From the NCBI RefSeq assembly GCF_000166395.1, contig NC_014655.1, forward strand, positions 992,001 to 1,056,000: 64,000 nucleotides of DNA, in the 5' to 3' direction. Positions 53,795-62,735 of the stretch are shown here, piece by piece. Each line of letters starts with the position of its first letter. Position 1 is the stretch's first letter. The position numbers and the translations under genes were made by a program. The notes below the pieces were generated by a model that had not been told where the DNA came from, did no database searches, and worked only from the letters and a program-made list of their open reading frames with translations. This stretch comes from Leadbetterella byssophila DSM 17132. GTDB lineage: Bacteria > Bacteroidota > Bacteroidia > Cytophagales > Spirosomataceae.

Positions 53795-55726
53795 GAAGAT
53801 AGGGATTATTTCCCTATCTGTCCTCTCACACCACCCGGCATACGGATCCGTACCAAGGCGGTTTGTTAGAATAACGTCGTTTGATGCGTTGTTCTCCAGT
53901 AATAGTAGTCTGCAAATCCTTCGTAACCTAATTTAGTAAAGTATGAGTTTGTTAGCGTTGTTTGAACGATAGGGCTTGTCCCTGTCCGAGTATAGGATTT
54001 ACGGGTGTTCGCATGTTGGTAGGCAAGCCAGCGTTTGGCTCCCAGTTTCATTAAGTTCCGAATTCGATTACCTGCGGTCTTCCATTGCTTCCAAAGCAGA
54101 ACACGCAAGCGTCTTCGCACTAGGTTATCTAGTGCTACCATCACCTTCTTATTCGTTGCTATACGAAAGTAATCCACCCAGCCGTGAATAATTTGCCGTA
54201 GTTTAGTCAGTCGCTCATGCATAGGAGTAACTGTATTACGTCGAGTATTTTGACGTAACTTCTCTCGGATTCGTTCGATACTCTTTGCAGAGATACGAAT
54301 CTGCCAATCTCCTTGAGTTTTGAAGAAACTAAAGCCGAGTAAACTACTTTGGGAAGGTTTGCTTACCTTACTCTTTTCACGGTTCACTTTCAGCTTTAGT
54401 GTAGATTCGATGTAACTGGTGATGTTGCGCATAATACGAGTGGCGGATTTATTGCTCTTCGCGTAGATACTACAGTCATCCGCATAGCGTACAAATCGAT
54501 GTCCACGGGAGCTGAGTTCCCTGTCCAGTTCGTTCAGGATGATGTTTGACAAAAGTGGACTTAAAGGACTACCCTGTGGTGTGCCCTTGGTTCGCTTTTG
54601 TTCAAGACCATGATCCATAATCCCACAACGAAGGTATTTCCCGATCAGGGCTAGGACTCGATGATCCGTAATCTTCTTGCTCAAAAGATGCATCAGTATG
54701 TCGTGGTTCACTTGATCGAAGAATTGTTCCAAATCAAGTTCAACGACCCACGTGTAGCCCAAGTTCAGATACTCTTGCGCTTTACTGACGGCCTGATGAG
54801 CATTACGGTTCGGACGGAAGCCGTAGCTGTTATCGTGAAAATCACCCTCATACTTTAATCCAAGCCATTGGGAAATGCTTTGCTGAATAACACGGTCGAT
54901 GACCGTTGGGATACCCAGCATACGCTTGCCGCCACTTGCTTTGGGAATCTCTACTTTCCGAACAGCTTGTGGGCGGTAAGTACCAGAGAGAATATCCGAT
55001 CGCAGGGATTGCCAGTGCGTGTTAAGGTAGTCACGAAGATTATCGATCTGCATACCATCAACTCCGCTAGCACCTCCATTAGAGATGACACGATCAACTG
55101 CGTGTTTGACATTTCGGATGTGTAATATCTCTTCCAACATAGTATTACTAAAAAAAAAACCTCAGGCATTGTGTCCACTTCGTTGCACGACTCAGCTAAG
55201 CTCCTCTTGCATTTTACTATCAATTTCCGACCTACCCTCATGCAAGCAGTTCTCTTATGTGGTTCGGCTTTTAACACTTCGTCATAAACTTCATGGTTCC
55301 TTTGCCATTCTAACATTCAGACCTTCCCCTGTATAAAGTAGAGAAACAGGGTACTATGTCCTCTGCTGACTTCTGACTAAAGCATACTAGCATTATTATT
55401 CTGCTATATGTTTCTTCGCGGGCATTCGCGTATACCTTTGACAGAGTTTAGTCAGATCTCCCCAGGTAAGAACAATAACTTTCACCTCATGTATCCGCTA
55501 CATTTACCATAGTGTTTCCGTACAGTTTAGGGCTTCGGCTTGTTTTGCAGCCTCACCCAACACTTGCGGCCTTGTATGTAGTTTCTGTTCGTCGGATCGA
55601 GGTTTTGCCTCAGACTTCCTTCGGATTCCACCTCGCGGTGGACACCCTTGTCATAAGCTAACACTTCCCACTGTAAAGGCGTGTTCGGGACTTACACCCT
55701 AGAGTTATTGACCATGCTGGGCACAC
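53795..55726 (-). mobile_element. Group II intron, apparent class C, inserted after the rnpB terminator
   Basis: The 5' end on the minus strand is GTGTGCCCAGC at 55726, matching the GUGYG start of group II introns. It begins with no gap after the T run of the rnpB terminator. The 3' end near 53795 follows a GATAGGG/CCCTATC hairpin and a domain V-like ACGGATCCGT segment. Length about 1.93 kb; exact 3' boundary uncertain by several bases. Insertion next to a terminator hairpin, and the lack of an endonuclease domain in the protein, are class C traits. Confidence 0.85.
53866..55140 (-). CDS. ltrA: Group II intron reverse transcriptase/maturase
   Basis: 424 residues with reverse transcriptase motifs KVEIPKASGGKRMLGIPTV, YGFRPNRNAHQAV, GTPQGSPLSPLLSNI and the active site YADD (219-222). 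A maturase X domain follows (LRQIIHGWVDYFRIA). There is no C-terminal HNH endonuclease. The frame is intact, so the intron could be active. It is encoded in domain IV and transcribed with the intron. Confidence 0.94.
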   Translation of the reverse strand: MLEEILHIRNVKHAVDRVISNGGASGVDGMQIDNLRDYLNTHWQSLRSDILSGTYRPQAVRKVEIPKASGGKRMLGIPTVIDRVIQQSISQWLGLKYEGDFHDNSYGFRPNRNAHQAVSKAQEYLNLGYTWVVELDLEQFFDQVNHDILMHLLSKKITDHRVLALIGKYLRCGIMDHGLEQKRTKGTPQGSPLSPLLSNIILNELDRELSSRGHRFVRYADDCSIYAKSNKSATRIMRNITSYIESTLKLKVNREKSKVSKPSQSSLLGFSFFKTQGDWQIRISAKSIERIREKLRQNTRRNTVTPMHERLTKLRQIIHGWVDYFRIATNKKVMVALDNLVRRRLRVLLWKQWKTAGNRIRNLMKLGAKRWLAYQHANTRKSYTRTGTSPIVQTTLTNSYFTKLGYEGFADYYYWRTTHQTTLF

Positions 55727-55758
55727 AAAAAAGGGGCTATCCACGTGGGTAGCCCCTT
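55727..55758 (-). terminator. Intrinsic terminator of rnpB
   Basis: Stem AAGGGGCTA (55731-55739) with TAGCCCCTT (55750-55758), with an inner CC/GG pair and a single mismatch; on the minus strand a run of six T follows, immediately before the intron. Confidence 0.9.
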
Positions 55759-56096
55759 CTCTTACAAGTCCGTAAGCCGAATTCTGTTCTATTCTGTCAT
55801 TTATCTAGGAACGCAGTCGCCCACGTTCTCTATCAACCTACCCTCCGACTAGAGCGGGTCGCTCTTCAATGCCGGTTTATTTGGTCTTTCAGCTCATGAG
55901 GTTTACCTATACCGTCTACTTCGCAGTAGCCGTGGGGGTCTCTTACACCTCCTTTTCACCCTTACCTTTTACAAGGCGGTAATTTTCTGTGGCACTAGCT
56001 GTAGGGATTACTCCCCCCTACCCGTTAGGTAGCATGATACCCTGTGCTGTTCGGACTTTCCTCCCCTTGCGGAGCGACAGATCGACTTGTAAGGAG
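55759..56096 (-). ncRNA. rnpB: RNase P RNA
   Basis: The catalytic RNA of tRNA 5' processing. On the minus strand the conserved GAGGAAAGTCCGGAC and ACAGAAA... segments are present, as is the GAGGGTAGGTTGATAGAG region before the 3' end. P1 is CTTACAAGTC at the 5' end (near 56084-56093) with its exact complement at the 3' end (55761-55770). About 338 bases, a normal bacterial A-type length. Confidence 0.93.
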
Positions 56097-56098
56097 TA

Positions 56099-56106
56099 CA
56101 AAGGTA
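56099..56106 (-). promoter_or_regulatory. -7 promoter element of rnpB
   Basis: TACCTTTG on the minus strand, a few bases before the RNA 5' end; it matches TAnnTTTG. It lies between rnpB and the DUF4403 stop at 56115. Confidence 0.55.
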
Positions 56107-56114
56107 CAAGGATT

Positions 56115-57461
56115 TTACATACCCTTCACTATTAATTGGACTTTTGCCCGGGAATTCACCACCGCTAGAATAGCCTCTTCCGTTACAATCACCTGATCAG
56201 GATTAACAGATATAATCTGCCCCTTCATCCTAATCCCCTTGCTTAATTCCGAATTAACCGTCTCTAATACACTCTTTTTAGAGAACTCTATAATCTCTTC
56301 TAATGGCAAAGCAAACTCCTCAGCTATCCTTTTCTCTAAAGTACCTTCCAGAAGCCATGCTGCGGCTTTATGCAAGATATTTCGCGTCTTAACATCTAAT
56401 TTCACATCCTTCAGCACCACGCTCTTCTTCTCAGGATCATAAACCGGAATTCCCTGTATCTTAATCTGCCCTTTGAAACTTCCCGTAGTTTGAATTTGAA
56501 AAACAATATTTTCATTCTCATGCGCCACCACCAGATCCTTCACCACAATCTTGTACTTCCCATTCTTGAACTCAAAAGTCTCGTCCAAGAACATCTTTCT
56601 GGATATCTCGTTGGCTTGTTCGTAGGATATAACGTTTACTAACTGCACCTCAAATTCCTCCGGAATAGCATTGACCATCTTCAATTTAGGAACTTCTACC
56701 ACCATAGAAGGGGTGTACAAGGGAGTTCCTACAAAAGTTTCCAGAAAAATTTTAATCCCAATCGTCCCTTTAATACTTGCCCCCACAGATTGTAAAGGTG
56801 TAGAAATCACTTCTAAGGGATCTGCCCTAAACCAGGTATTGTATTCTTCAGAGACCTGAATAGGACGTTTTGCTACGTTCCAAGCCTCAATCACATAAGG
56901 TTTAAGAGAGTAATTCTTACGTATGGTTTCATCAATCTGCTCTGCAAATAGAGGCATATTACTGGTGATTACCCTCCCTATTATTGGACCAATAGGCACA
57001 TCTACCAAACTACTCTTTAAGACGGGTTTTGTAATCCAAGTAAAACTTAGCCCTTTAGTTTGCGTGATCAATTCATAATCTTCACTGATCCGAAACTTCG
57101 ATGCAAATTTGATCTTTATTTCAAAGTCTGTACTTGGAGCTTGAGAAATGCCCAAGACCGTAATTTCCTTTTGTGCCCAAACCTTAAGGGGAACTTCATA
57201 GGTCAAGGTTCCGTCTTTGTTCTCTGTAAAGATGAGATTTCCCTTCCTCCAAACCTTCACTTTAAGACCGTCATCAGCAAAACTATTGTCTTCATAAATC
57301 AAATCCGGAAGACCCAAATTAATCTGATTCTGAATGTCTTCCAAAGAAATATCTAAAGGAATACTAATAGTGGACGGTTTTTTCTCAAATACCATGGGTA
57401 TATTAACATTTTGTGCAGCCAAACTAAACGGCAGCAGAAATCCCACGAATAACTTCTTCAT
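56115..57461 (-). CDS. DUF4403 family exported protein
   Basis: The start is placed at the Met before KKLFVGFLLPFSLAAQ (57461), a clear signal peptide; the longer frame overlaps the upstream gene. About 448 residues of repeated SMP/TULIP-like beta structure (SISIPLDISLEDIQNQIN, YEVPLKVWAQKEI, KVQLIVKG). The function is unknown; similar folds bind lipids. It overlaps or abuts the VWA-like gene upstream. Confidence 0.85.
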   Translation of the reverse strand: MKKLFVGFLLPFSLAAQNVNIPMVFEKKPSTISIPLDISLEDIQNQINLGLPDLIYEDNSFADDGLKVKVWRKGNLIFTENKDGTLTYEVPLKVWAQKEITVLGISQAPSTDFEIKIKFASKFRISEDYELITQTKGLSFTWITKPVLKSSLVDVPIGPIIGRVITSNMPLFAEQIDETIRKNYSLKPYVIEAWNVAKRPIQVSEEYNTWFRADPLEVISTPLQSVGASIKGTIGIKIFLETFVGTPLYTPSMVVEVPKLKMVNAIPEEFEVQLVNVISYEQANEISRKMFLDETFEFKNGKYKIVVKDLVVAHENENIVFQIQTTGSFKGQIKIQGIPVYDPEKKSVVLKDVKLDVKTRNILHKAAAWLLEGTLEKRIAEEFALPLEEIIEFSKKSVLETVNSELSKGIRMKGQIISVNPDQVIVTEEAILAVVNSRAKVQLIVKGM

Positions 57462-57466
57462 TTTCA

Positions 57467-59530
57467 TCAATAGGAGCCCCAATATTTTCTCAATATCCAC
57501 TCCACGCTAACTAATACTATTAAAACGAACCAAATCCACTTGAAATGTATGATGTCTCTTAAATCTTCCTGAGTCACCAATTTATTCGGAACATTTTCCT
57601 TATTAATCACATTTCTGAGTTCCAATAAATCCTTAGCCAATAGAAAACTTCCATTATTTTCAGATGCTATGGTTCTCAATAAACTAAAATCAGCCGTAGT
57701 GTTCTGCAATTCAATATCGCTGTCGCTCACCACAAATTGTCCCCCGGCTTTTTCATTCTTACTTTTCCCTTCATAAGTATAAACTCCGGCTGGTAAAGTG
57801 GAGAGCTCAAACCTGGAATGATCAGGCGTAATTCTAAAATCAAATTTCTTCTCCCCTGATGGCCCCTTGATTCTTAACTCTATATCCTGCTCGTAAATTC
57901 TCTCGTACAAATCATTGTACATCTCTACAGCAAAACTCACCTTTTGATCTACCTGAAAAACCTCATTCACAGGATAAATTCTAAGTTTACCCTTTTCCTC
58001 TTTCAACGCTATCAATTGCAGCGTTTTTAAGATCAATTCATCTATAATTCCGTGCTGCTGCGTTTGCGCAAACTCCTCCATACGCCAGTGCCACAAACCA
58101 TCACCCAGAAAAACAGCCATCTTCCTCGTTCCACTAAGGTTCACGGCTAATAACGGCCTGCCCGTATTTATTCCTGAGATATATTGCTGCATGATGACCT
58201 CTGTACCTGTCAAAGCACTGTAAACGCCAAAAGGAACAGTTATTGGAGGTAAATCTGCAAACAGATTCGAGCTTGGCACATTGAACAGCTGGAAGCCGGG
58301 ATTAAACATACCGTTTACCTTATCAACTTTCCCTAGCTGTGTGACTACACTTACTACATTCTGCATTCCATTGAAAAAGGACCAGTCCGACTGACTAGCG
58401 GGAAAGAAAAACACCGGTTTTTGTCGGACTAACAGCTCAGACAAGAAGCGAGTGTGCAAACCAGCCCTATCCGGAAATTGATGTAGAATTAGCACATCAA
58501 AAACCTCATTCTTCAAACTGCTTATATCCGCTTCCTGAACTATTTTGGTCTTCAACTCAAACCATTCATTCTTATCAATAATACTTTTGATAGCTTTCAA
58601 ATCCGGATGCGGAGACGCTGCAAGAAGGAGTATCTTCTCTTTACCATTCACCACATCTACAAAAAATTCACGCGTATTGTTTTTTAAAGTATGTTCGCCT
58701 TCTACTCCGCCCAAGACAGCTACAAACCTTTGTTTGCCTTCCTGCTTGGCAGGTAGTTTGAAAGAAACCGACTGATAATCATCATCCGTCTTATAATTCA
58801 CGGGAGAAGAGCTTAAAACCTGACCGGAATTATCCCTAATTTCAATCTTGGAATTCCTACCCTTTAGAAGATAAGAACCTATTTCGACCTGAACTGTAAA
58901 ATCATTTCCCAGATAGGCAATCTTATTTGCCGAAATGCCTTGAATGTACGCATCCTTTTTAACCGTGGAATCTCCTGCCCCTAAAGTATGAATACGAAAA
59001 GGGTATTGGAAGAAGGTAGGAGAAAGTCCTTCATTCATTATACCGTCAGATAGGAGGATAACATCTGTTAAATGTTGACCTTCAAAATTACCCTTAAGCG
59101 CATTTAGTCCATTTGCTAAAGCCGTCTTTCTGCCTGTAAAAGCAGCATTAGACAGCTCTACGCCTTCCACTCCTTCCAAAGTTACCGTCTGGGTTTCAAA
59201 ACCCTTACTTTCTAGACCTTTTCGGAGTGCCTCCCAAGAAGCAGATACGTCTTTCCACTTCTCTGCGTTTTTCATACTTCTTGAATCATCCAAAACCAAA
59301 ACCACTTTAGGCCTAAGCGTAAGTGCACTTAAGGTCTTGAATAAAGGATTTAAAAGCAAGAAAGCCAAAATACTGACTAAAGTGCCGCGGATCACTGCAA
59401 GTATCCACTTTTGCTCTTTACTCAATATTTTGGCTCTATAATAAAAGAAGCCAGCATACGCCACCCCTACTAACAAACAAAGCAAATAATACCCGCCAGA
59501 TGTCTGGGAAACGAATTCTGACTTCATCAC
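57467..59530 (-). CDS. Membrane protein with von Willebrand A-like domain
   Basis: 687 residues: two membrane segments near the N-terminus (YYLLCLLVGVAYAGFFYY; ILAVIRGTLVSILAFLLL), a VWA-like domain with a partial MIDAS motif (VLVLDDSRSMKNA, near residue 80), immunoglobulin-like regions, a glutamine-amidotransferase-like segment around residues 285-420 and a C-terminal membrane anchor (FVLIVLVSVEWILRKY). It resembles BatA-type or DUF3520-like envelope proteins. The function is unknown. Confidence 0.8.
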   Translation of the reverse strand: MMKSEFVSQTSGGYYLLCLLVGVAYAGFFYYRAKILSKEQKWILAVIRGTLVSILAFLLLNPLFKTLSALTLRPKVVLVLDDSRSMKNAEKWKDVSASWEALRKGLESKGFETQTVTLEGVEGVELSNAAFTGRKTALANGLNALKGNFEGQHLTDVILLSDGIMNEGLSPTFFQYPFRIHTLGAGDSTVKKDAYIQGISANKIAYLGNDFTVQVEIGSYLLKGRNSKIEIRDNSGQVLSSSPVNYKTDDDYQSVSFKLPAKQEGKQRFVAVLGGVEGEHTLKNNTREFFVDVVNGKEKILLLAASPHPDLKAIKSIIDKNEWFELKTKIVQEADISSLKNEVFDVLILHQFPDRAGLHTRFLSELLVRQKPVFFFPASQSDWSFFNGMQNVVSVVTQLGKVDKVNGMFNPGFQLFNVPSSNLFADLPPITVPFGVYSALTGTEVIMQQYISGINTGRPLLAVNLSGTRKMAVFLGDGLWHWRMEEFAQTQQHGIIDELILKTLQLIALKEEKGKLRIYPVNEVFQVDQKVSFAVEMYNDLYERIYEQDIELRIKGPSGEKKFDFRITPDHSRFELSTLPAGVYTYEGKSKNEKAGGQFVVSDSDIELQNTTADFSLLRTIASENNGSFLLAKDLLELRNVINKENVPNKLVTQEDLRDIIHFKWIWFVLIVLVSVEWILRKYWGSY

Positions 59531-59534
59531 TCCA

Positions 59535-60278
59535 TTACATTAATAATCCACCGTCCACTACAAGAACCTGTCCTGTAATGTAAGCAGCATCATCTGATCC
59601 AAGGAAAGTACAAGCCTTTGCTATATCTGAACCTTGACCCGCTCTTTTTAATGGAATAGACTTTGTCCATTCTGCTAACTGGGCTTCGTTTAATTCACCG
59701 GTCATTTCCGTTTCTATAAAGCCCGGAGCTATGGCGTTACAACGAATATTCCTAGATCCTAATTCCTTAGCTATAGACTTTGTAAAACCAATCATCCCCG
59801 CTTTTGAAGCAGAGTAATTAGCCTGCCCAGCATTTCCCATAATTCCAACAACAGATGATATGTTGATGATAGAACCGTATTTAGCCTTCATCATAGGCTT
59901 AGTAACGGCTTTCGTTAGATTAAACACAGATTTCAAATTTACACGAAGCACCTCATCCCATTGCTCCTCACTCATTCTCATCAACAAAGTATCTCTCGTA
60001 ATACCGGCATTGTTCACCAAAACATCAATTTTACCGAAATCTGCAACAACCGCATTTACCAACGTTTCAGCCTCTTCAAATAAGGAAGCATCAGAACGGT
60101 ATCCTTTAACCTTTGTCCCAAACTCTCCTAATTCTTTCTCTAAAGCCTGACCCTTTTCTACGGACGATAAATAAGTAAAAGCAACATTTGCACCATTTTT
60201 TGCAAATTCCTCCGCAATAGATCTGCCTATTCCTCTAGAGGCACCTGTGATTAAAACGGTCTTGTTTTCAAATTTCAT
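59535..60278 (-). CDS. fabG: 3-oxoacyl-[acyl-carrier-protein] reductase
   Basis: The start is placed at Met 60278 (MKFENKTVLITGASRGIG), giving 247 residues as usual; a longer frame to 60308 has no family support. It reduces 3-ketoacyl-ACP with NADPH in fatty acid synthesis. TGASRGIG, NNAGITRDTL, the catalytic Ser-Tyr-Lys (YSASKAG) and PGFIETEM are all present. Its start overlaps the rsmI stop by about 11 bases. Confidence 0.95.
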   Translation of the reverse strand: MKFENKTVLITGASRGIGRSIAEEFAKNGANVAFTYLSSVEKGQALEKELGEFGTKVKGYRSDASLFEEAETLVNAVVADFGKIDVLVNNAGITRDTLLMRMSEEQWDEVLRVNLKSVFNLTKAVTKPMMKAKYGSIINISSVVGIMGNAGQANYSASKAGMIGFTKSIAKELGSRNIRCNAIAPGFIETEMTGELNEAQLAEWTKSIPLKRAGQGSDIAKACTFLGSDDAAYITGQVLVVDGGLLM

Positions 60279-60960
60279 TTTTGTCTGATTGGTTTTTATT
60301 TCCTTCAATTACGACTACAATTTCCCCTTTCGGAGCTTTCTGTGCAAAAATAGCAAGAATTTCTGACAAAGTGCCCCGAACGGTCTCCTCATATAGTTTT
60401 GATATCTCCCTACTTACCGAAGCTCTTCGATCTTCTCCAAAATAGGTCTTAAAATCTTCTAATGTACGAATAATTCGATGTGGCGACTCATAAAAGATCA
60501 TGGTTCTCTTTTCCGCCTGCAAAAACGTCAACTTCGTTTGTCTCCCTTTCTTTACCGGTAAGAATCCTTCAAATACAAAAGAATCTGAAGGCAAACCAGA
60601 CATCACTAAGGCCGGCACAAATGCCGTAGCTCCAGGAAGACATTGAACATCTATTCCATGCTCTAAACAAGTCCGCACTAATAGGAATCCTGGATCAGAA
60701 ATGGCAGGCGTACCCGCATCTGAAACCAAAACTACCTTCTTCCCTGACTTGATCTGATCCACCACCTTCTCCACCGTCTTGTGCTCATTGAAAATATGAT
60801 AACTCTGCAAAGGCTTACTTATCTCGTAATGCTTCAAAAGCACTCCTGAAGTACGAGTATCCTCCGCTAAAATCAAATCGGCACTCTTCAACTCTTCTAA
60901 CGCCCTAAGCGTAATATCCTTTAAATTTCCTATAGGCGTAGGGACCAAAATCAACTGCAT
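60268..60960 (-). CDS. rsmI: 16S rRNA (cytidine1402-2'-O)-methyltransferase
   Basis: 230 residues, SAM-dependent tetrapyrrole-methylase fold: VPTPIGNLKDITLRALEEL, AEDTRTSGVLLKHY, VSDAGTPAISDPGFLLVR and GLPSDSFVFEGFLP. It modifies the ribosomal P-site region. It precedes fabG on the same strand. Confidence 0.96.
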   Translation of the reverse strand: MQLILVPTPIGNLKDITLRALEELKSADLILAEDTRTSGVLLKHYEISKPLQSYHIFNEHKTVEKVVDQIKSGKKVVLVSDAGTPAISDPGFLLVRTCLEHGIDVQCLPGATAFVPALVMSGLPSDSFVFEGFLPVKKGRQTKLTFLQAEKRTMIFYESPHRIIRTLEDFKTYFGEDRRASVSREISKLYEETVRGTLSEILAIFAQKAPKGEIVVVIEGNKNQSDKNEI

Positions 60961-60973
60961 GATTACTAGCTAT

Positions 60974-61007
60974 TAAAAAAAATCTTTCCCGGCAATTTTA
61001 CCGGGAA
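60974..61007 (-). terminator. Intrinsic terminator before rsmI
   Basis: Stem TTCCCGG (60986-60992) with CCGGGAA (61001-61007); on the minus strand followed by a run of A-paired T. It would end a transcript from the small gene at 61.3 kb. Confidence 0.7.
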
Positions 61008-61020
61008 TTCACTCGAAATG

Positions 61021-61200
61021 TCTTAAAACTTATGCACATGTGTGGTGTTAGCAACTATTTAGATATCAATATATTACTATTTAACACATACTAATTTTGC
61101 CTTTTTCGGGATAAAATTATCCTATAATATTTGTTTTTGCAAAATATGTTAAACCCACTTGTTTTCCACATATCCACAATGTGTATCAGCAACTTAACAT
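61021..61200. other. AT-rich region with DnaA-box-like 9-mers, possible oriC
   Basis: TTATGCACA (61030-61038) and TTTTCCACA (61162-61170) fit TTWTNCACA exactly; ATATCCACA (61170-61178) and TGTGTATCA (61180-61188, reverse) miss by one. A/T-rich stretches lie between them. This is a candidate replication-origin segment, not proven. Confidence 0.35.
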
Positions 61201-61252
61201 TTCCTTAATTATCAGAATTTTATATCCGCAAGTATAGTTTTCAAAGCGAATC

Positions 61253-61375
61253 TTACATTCCAAATTTTCCGAGCAACCACCAAATTAAAAGGAAGACTAT
61301 GATGGTACCAACACACCCTCCCCCAAATTTTTTGGCTCCCCAGCCAGCCAATAAGGCTTTCAATATTTTTTGCAT
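61253..61375 (-). CDS. 40-residue membrane protein
   Basis: A small complete frame: MQKILKALLAGWGAKKF followed by GGGCVGTIIVFLLIWWLLGKFGM, one membrane segment at about residues 20-36 and a glycine-rich turn with one cysteine. It has an ATG start and ends with an immediate stop after the final Met. The terminator at 60974-61007 lies downstream on the same strand. The function is unknown. Confidence 0.55.
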   Translation of the reverse strand: MQKILKALLAGWGAKKFGGGCVGTIIVFLLIWWLLGKFGM

Positions 61376-61462
61376 AGCGAATAGATTTTATGGATTCAAG
61401 ATAGGTAAAATTATTCCCAAGTGAAAATATCATTTCCTATATTTACCATCAAAAATTTTCCT

Positions 61463-62227
61463 ATGAATAACCGTAAGACCATTTTACTCATCATTCTGTG
61501 CGGATTTTTCATCACAAATGCGGTTACGGCTGAAATCATAGGTTCAAAAATCTTTTCCGTAGAGGCTCTTCTAGGAATGAAGCCTGCGCATATCCAACTC
61601 CTAGGCTTCACCCTGGATTTTAACATGTCAGCAGGGGTGCTTAACTGGCCCATAGTATTTATCATCTCAGATTTGATCAATGAATACTACGGAGTCAAAG
61701 GAGTAAAGATGATCTCCTATATCACCACCGTATTAATAGCCTATACCTTTTTCGTCCTTTATGGAGCTTCCGCCCTGCCACCGGCCCCCTTCTGGGTAGA
61801 ACTAAATCAAACGGATGCCGAAGGCTACCCCTTAAATATTAACAATGCCTATTCCATTATCTTGAATTCAGGCATGGGAATCATCATTGGAAGTATCCTT
61901 GCCTTCCTCCTGGGACAAATCACTGATGCTTATATCTTTAAGAAACTTCGCCTACTAACTAATAATAAACACATCTGGTTGAGAGCCACCGGATCTACCG
62001 TATTTTCCCAACTACTGGATAGCTTCTTAGTAATTTTCGTGGCCTTTTATGTCTTTGGCAACTGGGAATTCAAACAAATATTAGCAGTGGGCTCCGTTAA
62101 CTACATTTACAAATTTGCAGTGGCTATTTTAGTCACGCCCCTCATCTATCTCTTACACTTTGCTATCGACAAATACCTGGGTAAAGAGAGATCAGAGGAA
62201 CTCATCGAAGAAGCTACTTACTCGTAG
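61463..62227 (+). CDS. Queuosine precursor transporter (YhhQ/VUT family)
   Basis: The Met at 61463 (MNNRKTILLIILCGFF) is the preferred start; a frame to 61421 adds 14 residues. 254 residues with six membrane segments, FVITNAVTAEIIGSKIF-type opening and INEYYG in the middle, typical of the DUF165 family that takes up queuine or preQ0. It overlaps the convergent BstA-like gene by 14 bases. Confidence 0.9.
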   Translation: MNNRKTILLIILCGFFITNAVTAEIIGSKIFSVEALLGMKPAHIQLLGFTLDFNMSAGVLNWPIVFIISDLINEYYGVKGVKMISYITTVLIAYTFFVLYGASALPPAPFWVELNQTDAEGYPLNINNAYSIILNSGMGIIIGSILAFLLGQITDAYIFKKLRLLTNNKHIWLRATGSTVFSQLLDSFLVIFVAFYVFGNWEFKQILAVGSVNYIYKFAVAILVTPLIYLLHFAIDKYLGKERSEELIEEATYS

Positions 62228-62735
62228 ATAAAGCTAGTTCTATATGGGCCAAATGATGGTCGCAATGCCACTTGTACAATTGTACCACATCTTTCAGCAC
62301 GAAGGTCTTCTGATACTCCATATGGAAGTAGGTTCGCATCCACTGCTCCTCGGTCATCTCTTCCATAATAGCCACTAACTTTCCATGTATGGCTTTCAAA
62401 AAGCTCAAAGGCAAAGCGATGTCTCCTTTATAATCTGGAGTAGTCGCCCAAAGCGCCTCATTATACCCTTTAATACTAGGCTTATCTTCCGTCAAGGCAA
62501 ATTTTAAGCGGGTATAAAGGTTAAGATGAGAATCCGGGTAATGATGAAGAATCTGTCTGACACTCCATCCACCCGGCCTATACGTTAAAGCCAATTGTTC
62601 ATCTGTCAAATCTTTAACTCTAACTATGAGTTGGCCTGGGAAGCTTTTTAAATGAGCCACAGCTTCTGCAGCGTCACTAACTTTATAAGGCCGTTCGAAA
62701 TCAAACGGCCCAATGGGATACTTAAGGTTTTCCAT
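62214..62735 (-). CDS. DinB/BstA-type (YfiT) metal-dependent hydrolase or bacillithiol transferase family
   Basis: 173 residues of the YfiT/DinB helical fold: YPIGPFDFERPYKVS, YRPGGWSVRQILHHYPDSHLNLYTRLKFALTED and LYKWHCDHHLAHIELA. The metal-ligand histidines (HHYPDSH and HCDHH) are present. Family members conjugate thiols to electrophiles; whether this bacterium makes bacillithiol is not shown. Its start overlaps the end of the phosphatase by one base. Confidence 0.85.
   Translation of the reverse strand: MENLKYPIGPFDFERPYKVSDAAEAVAHLKSFPGQLIVRVKDLTDEQLALTYRPGGWSVRQILHHYPDSHLNLYTRLKFALTEDKPSIKGYNEALWATTPDYKGDIALPLSFLKAIHGKLVAIMEEMTEEQWMRTYFHMEYQKTFVLKDVVQLYKWHCDHHLAHIELALSTSK

Noticed and set aside
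54661..55336. Plus-strand frames within the group II intron
   Set aside because: They lie opposite the reverse transcriptase or structured intron RNA and show no protein family.
61212..61433. A 73-codon minus-strand frame over the small membrane-protein gene
   Set aside because: The overlapping 40-codon frame has a far more protein-like composition and a terminator downstream.
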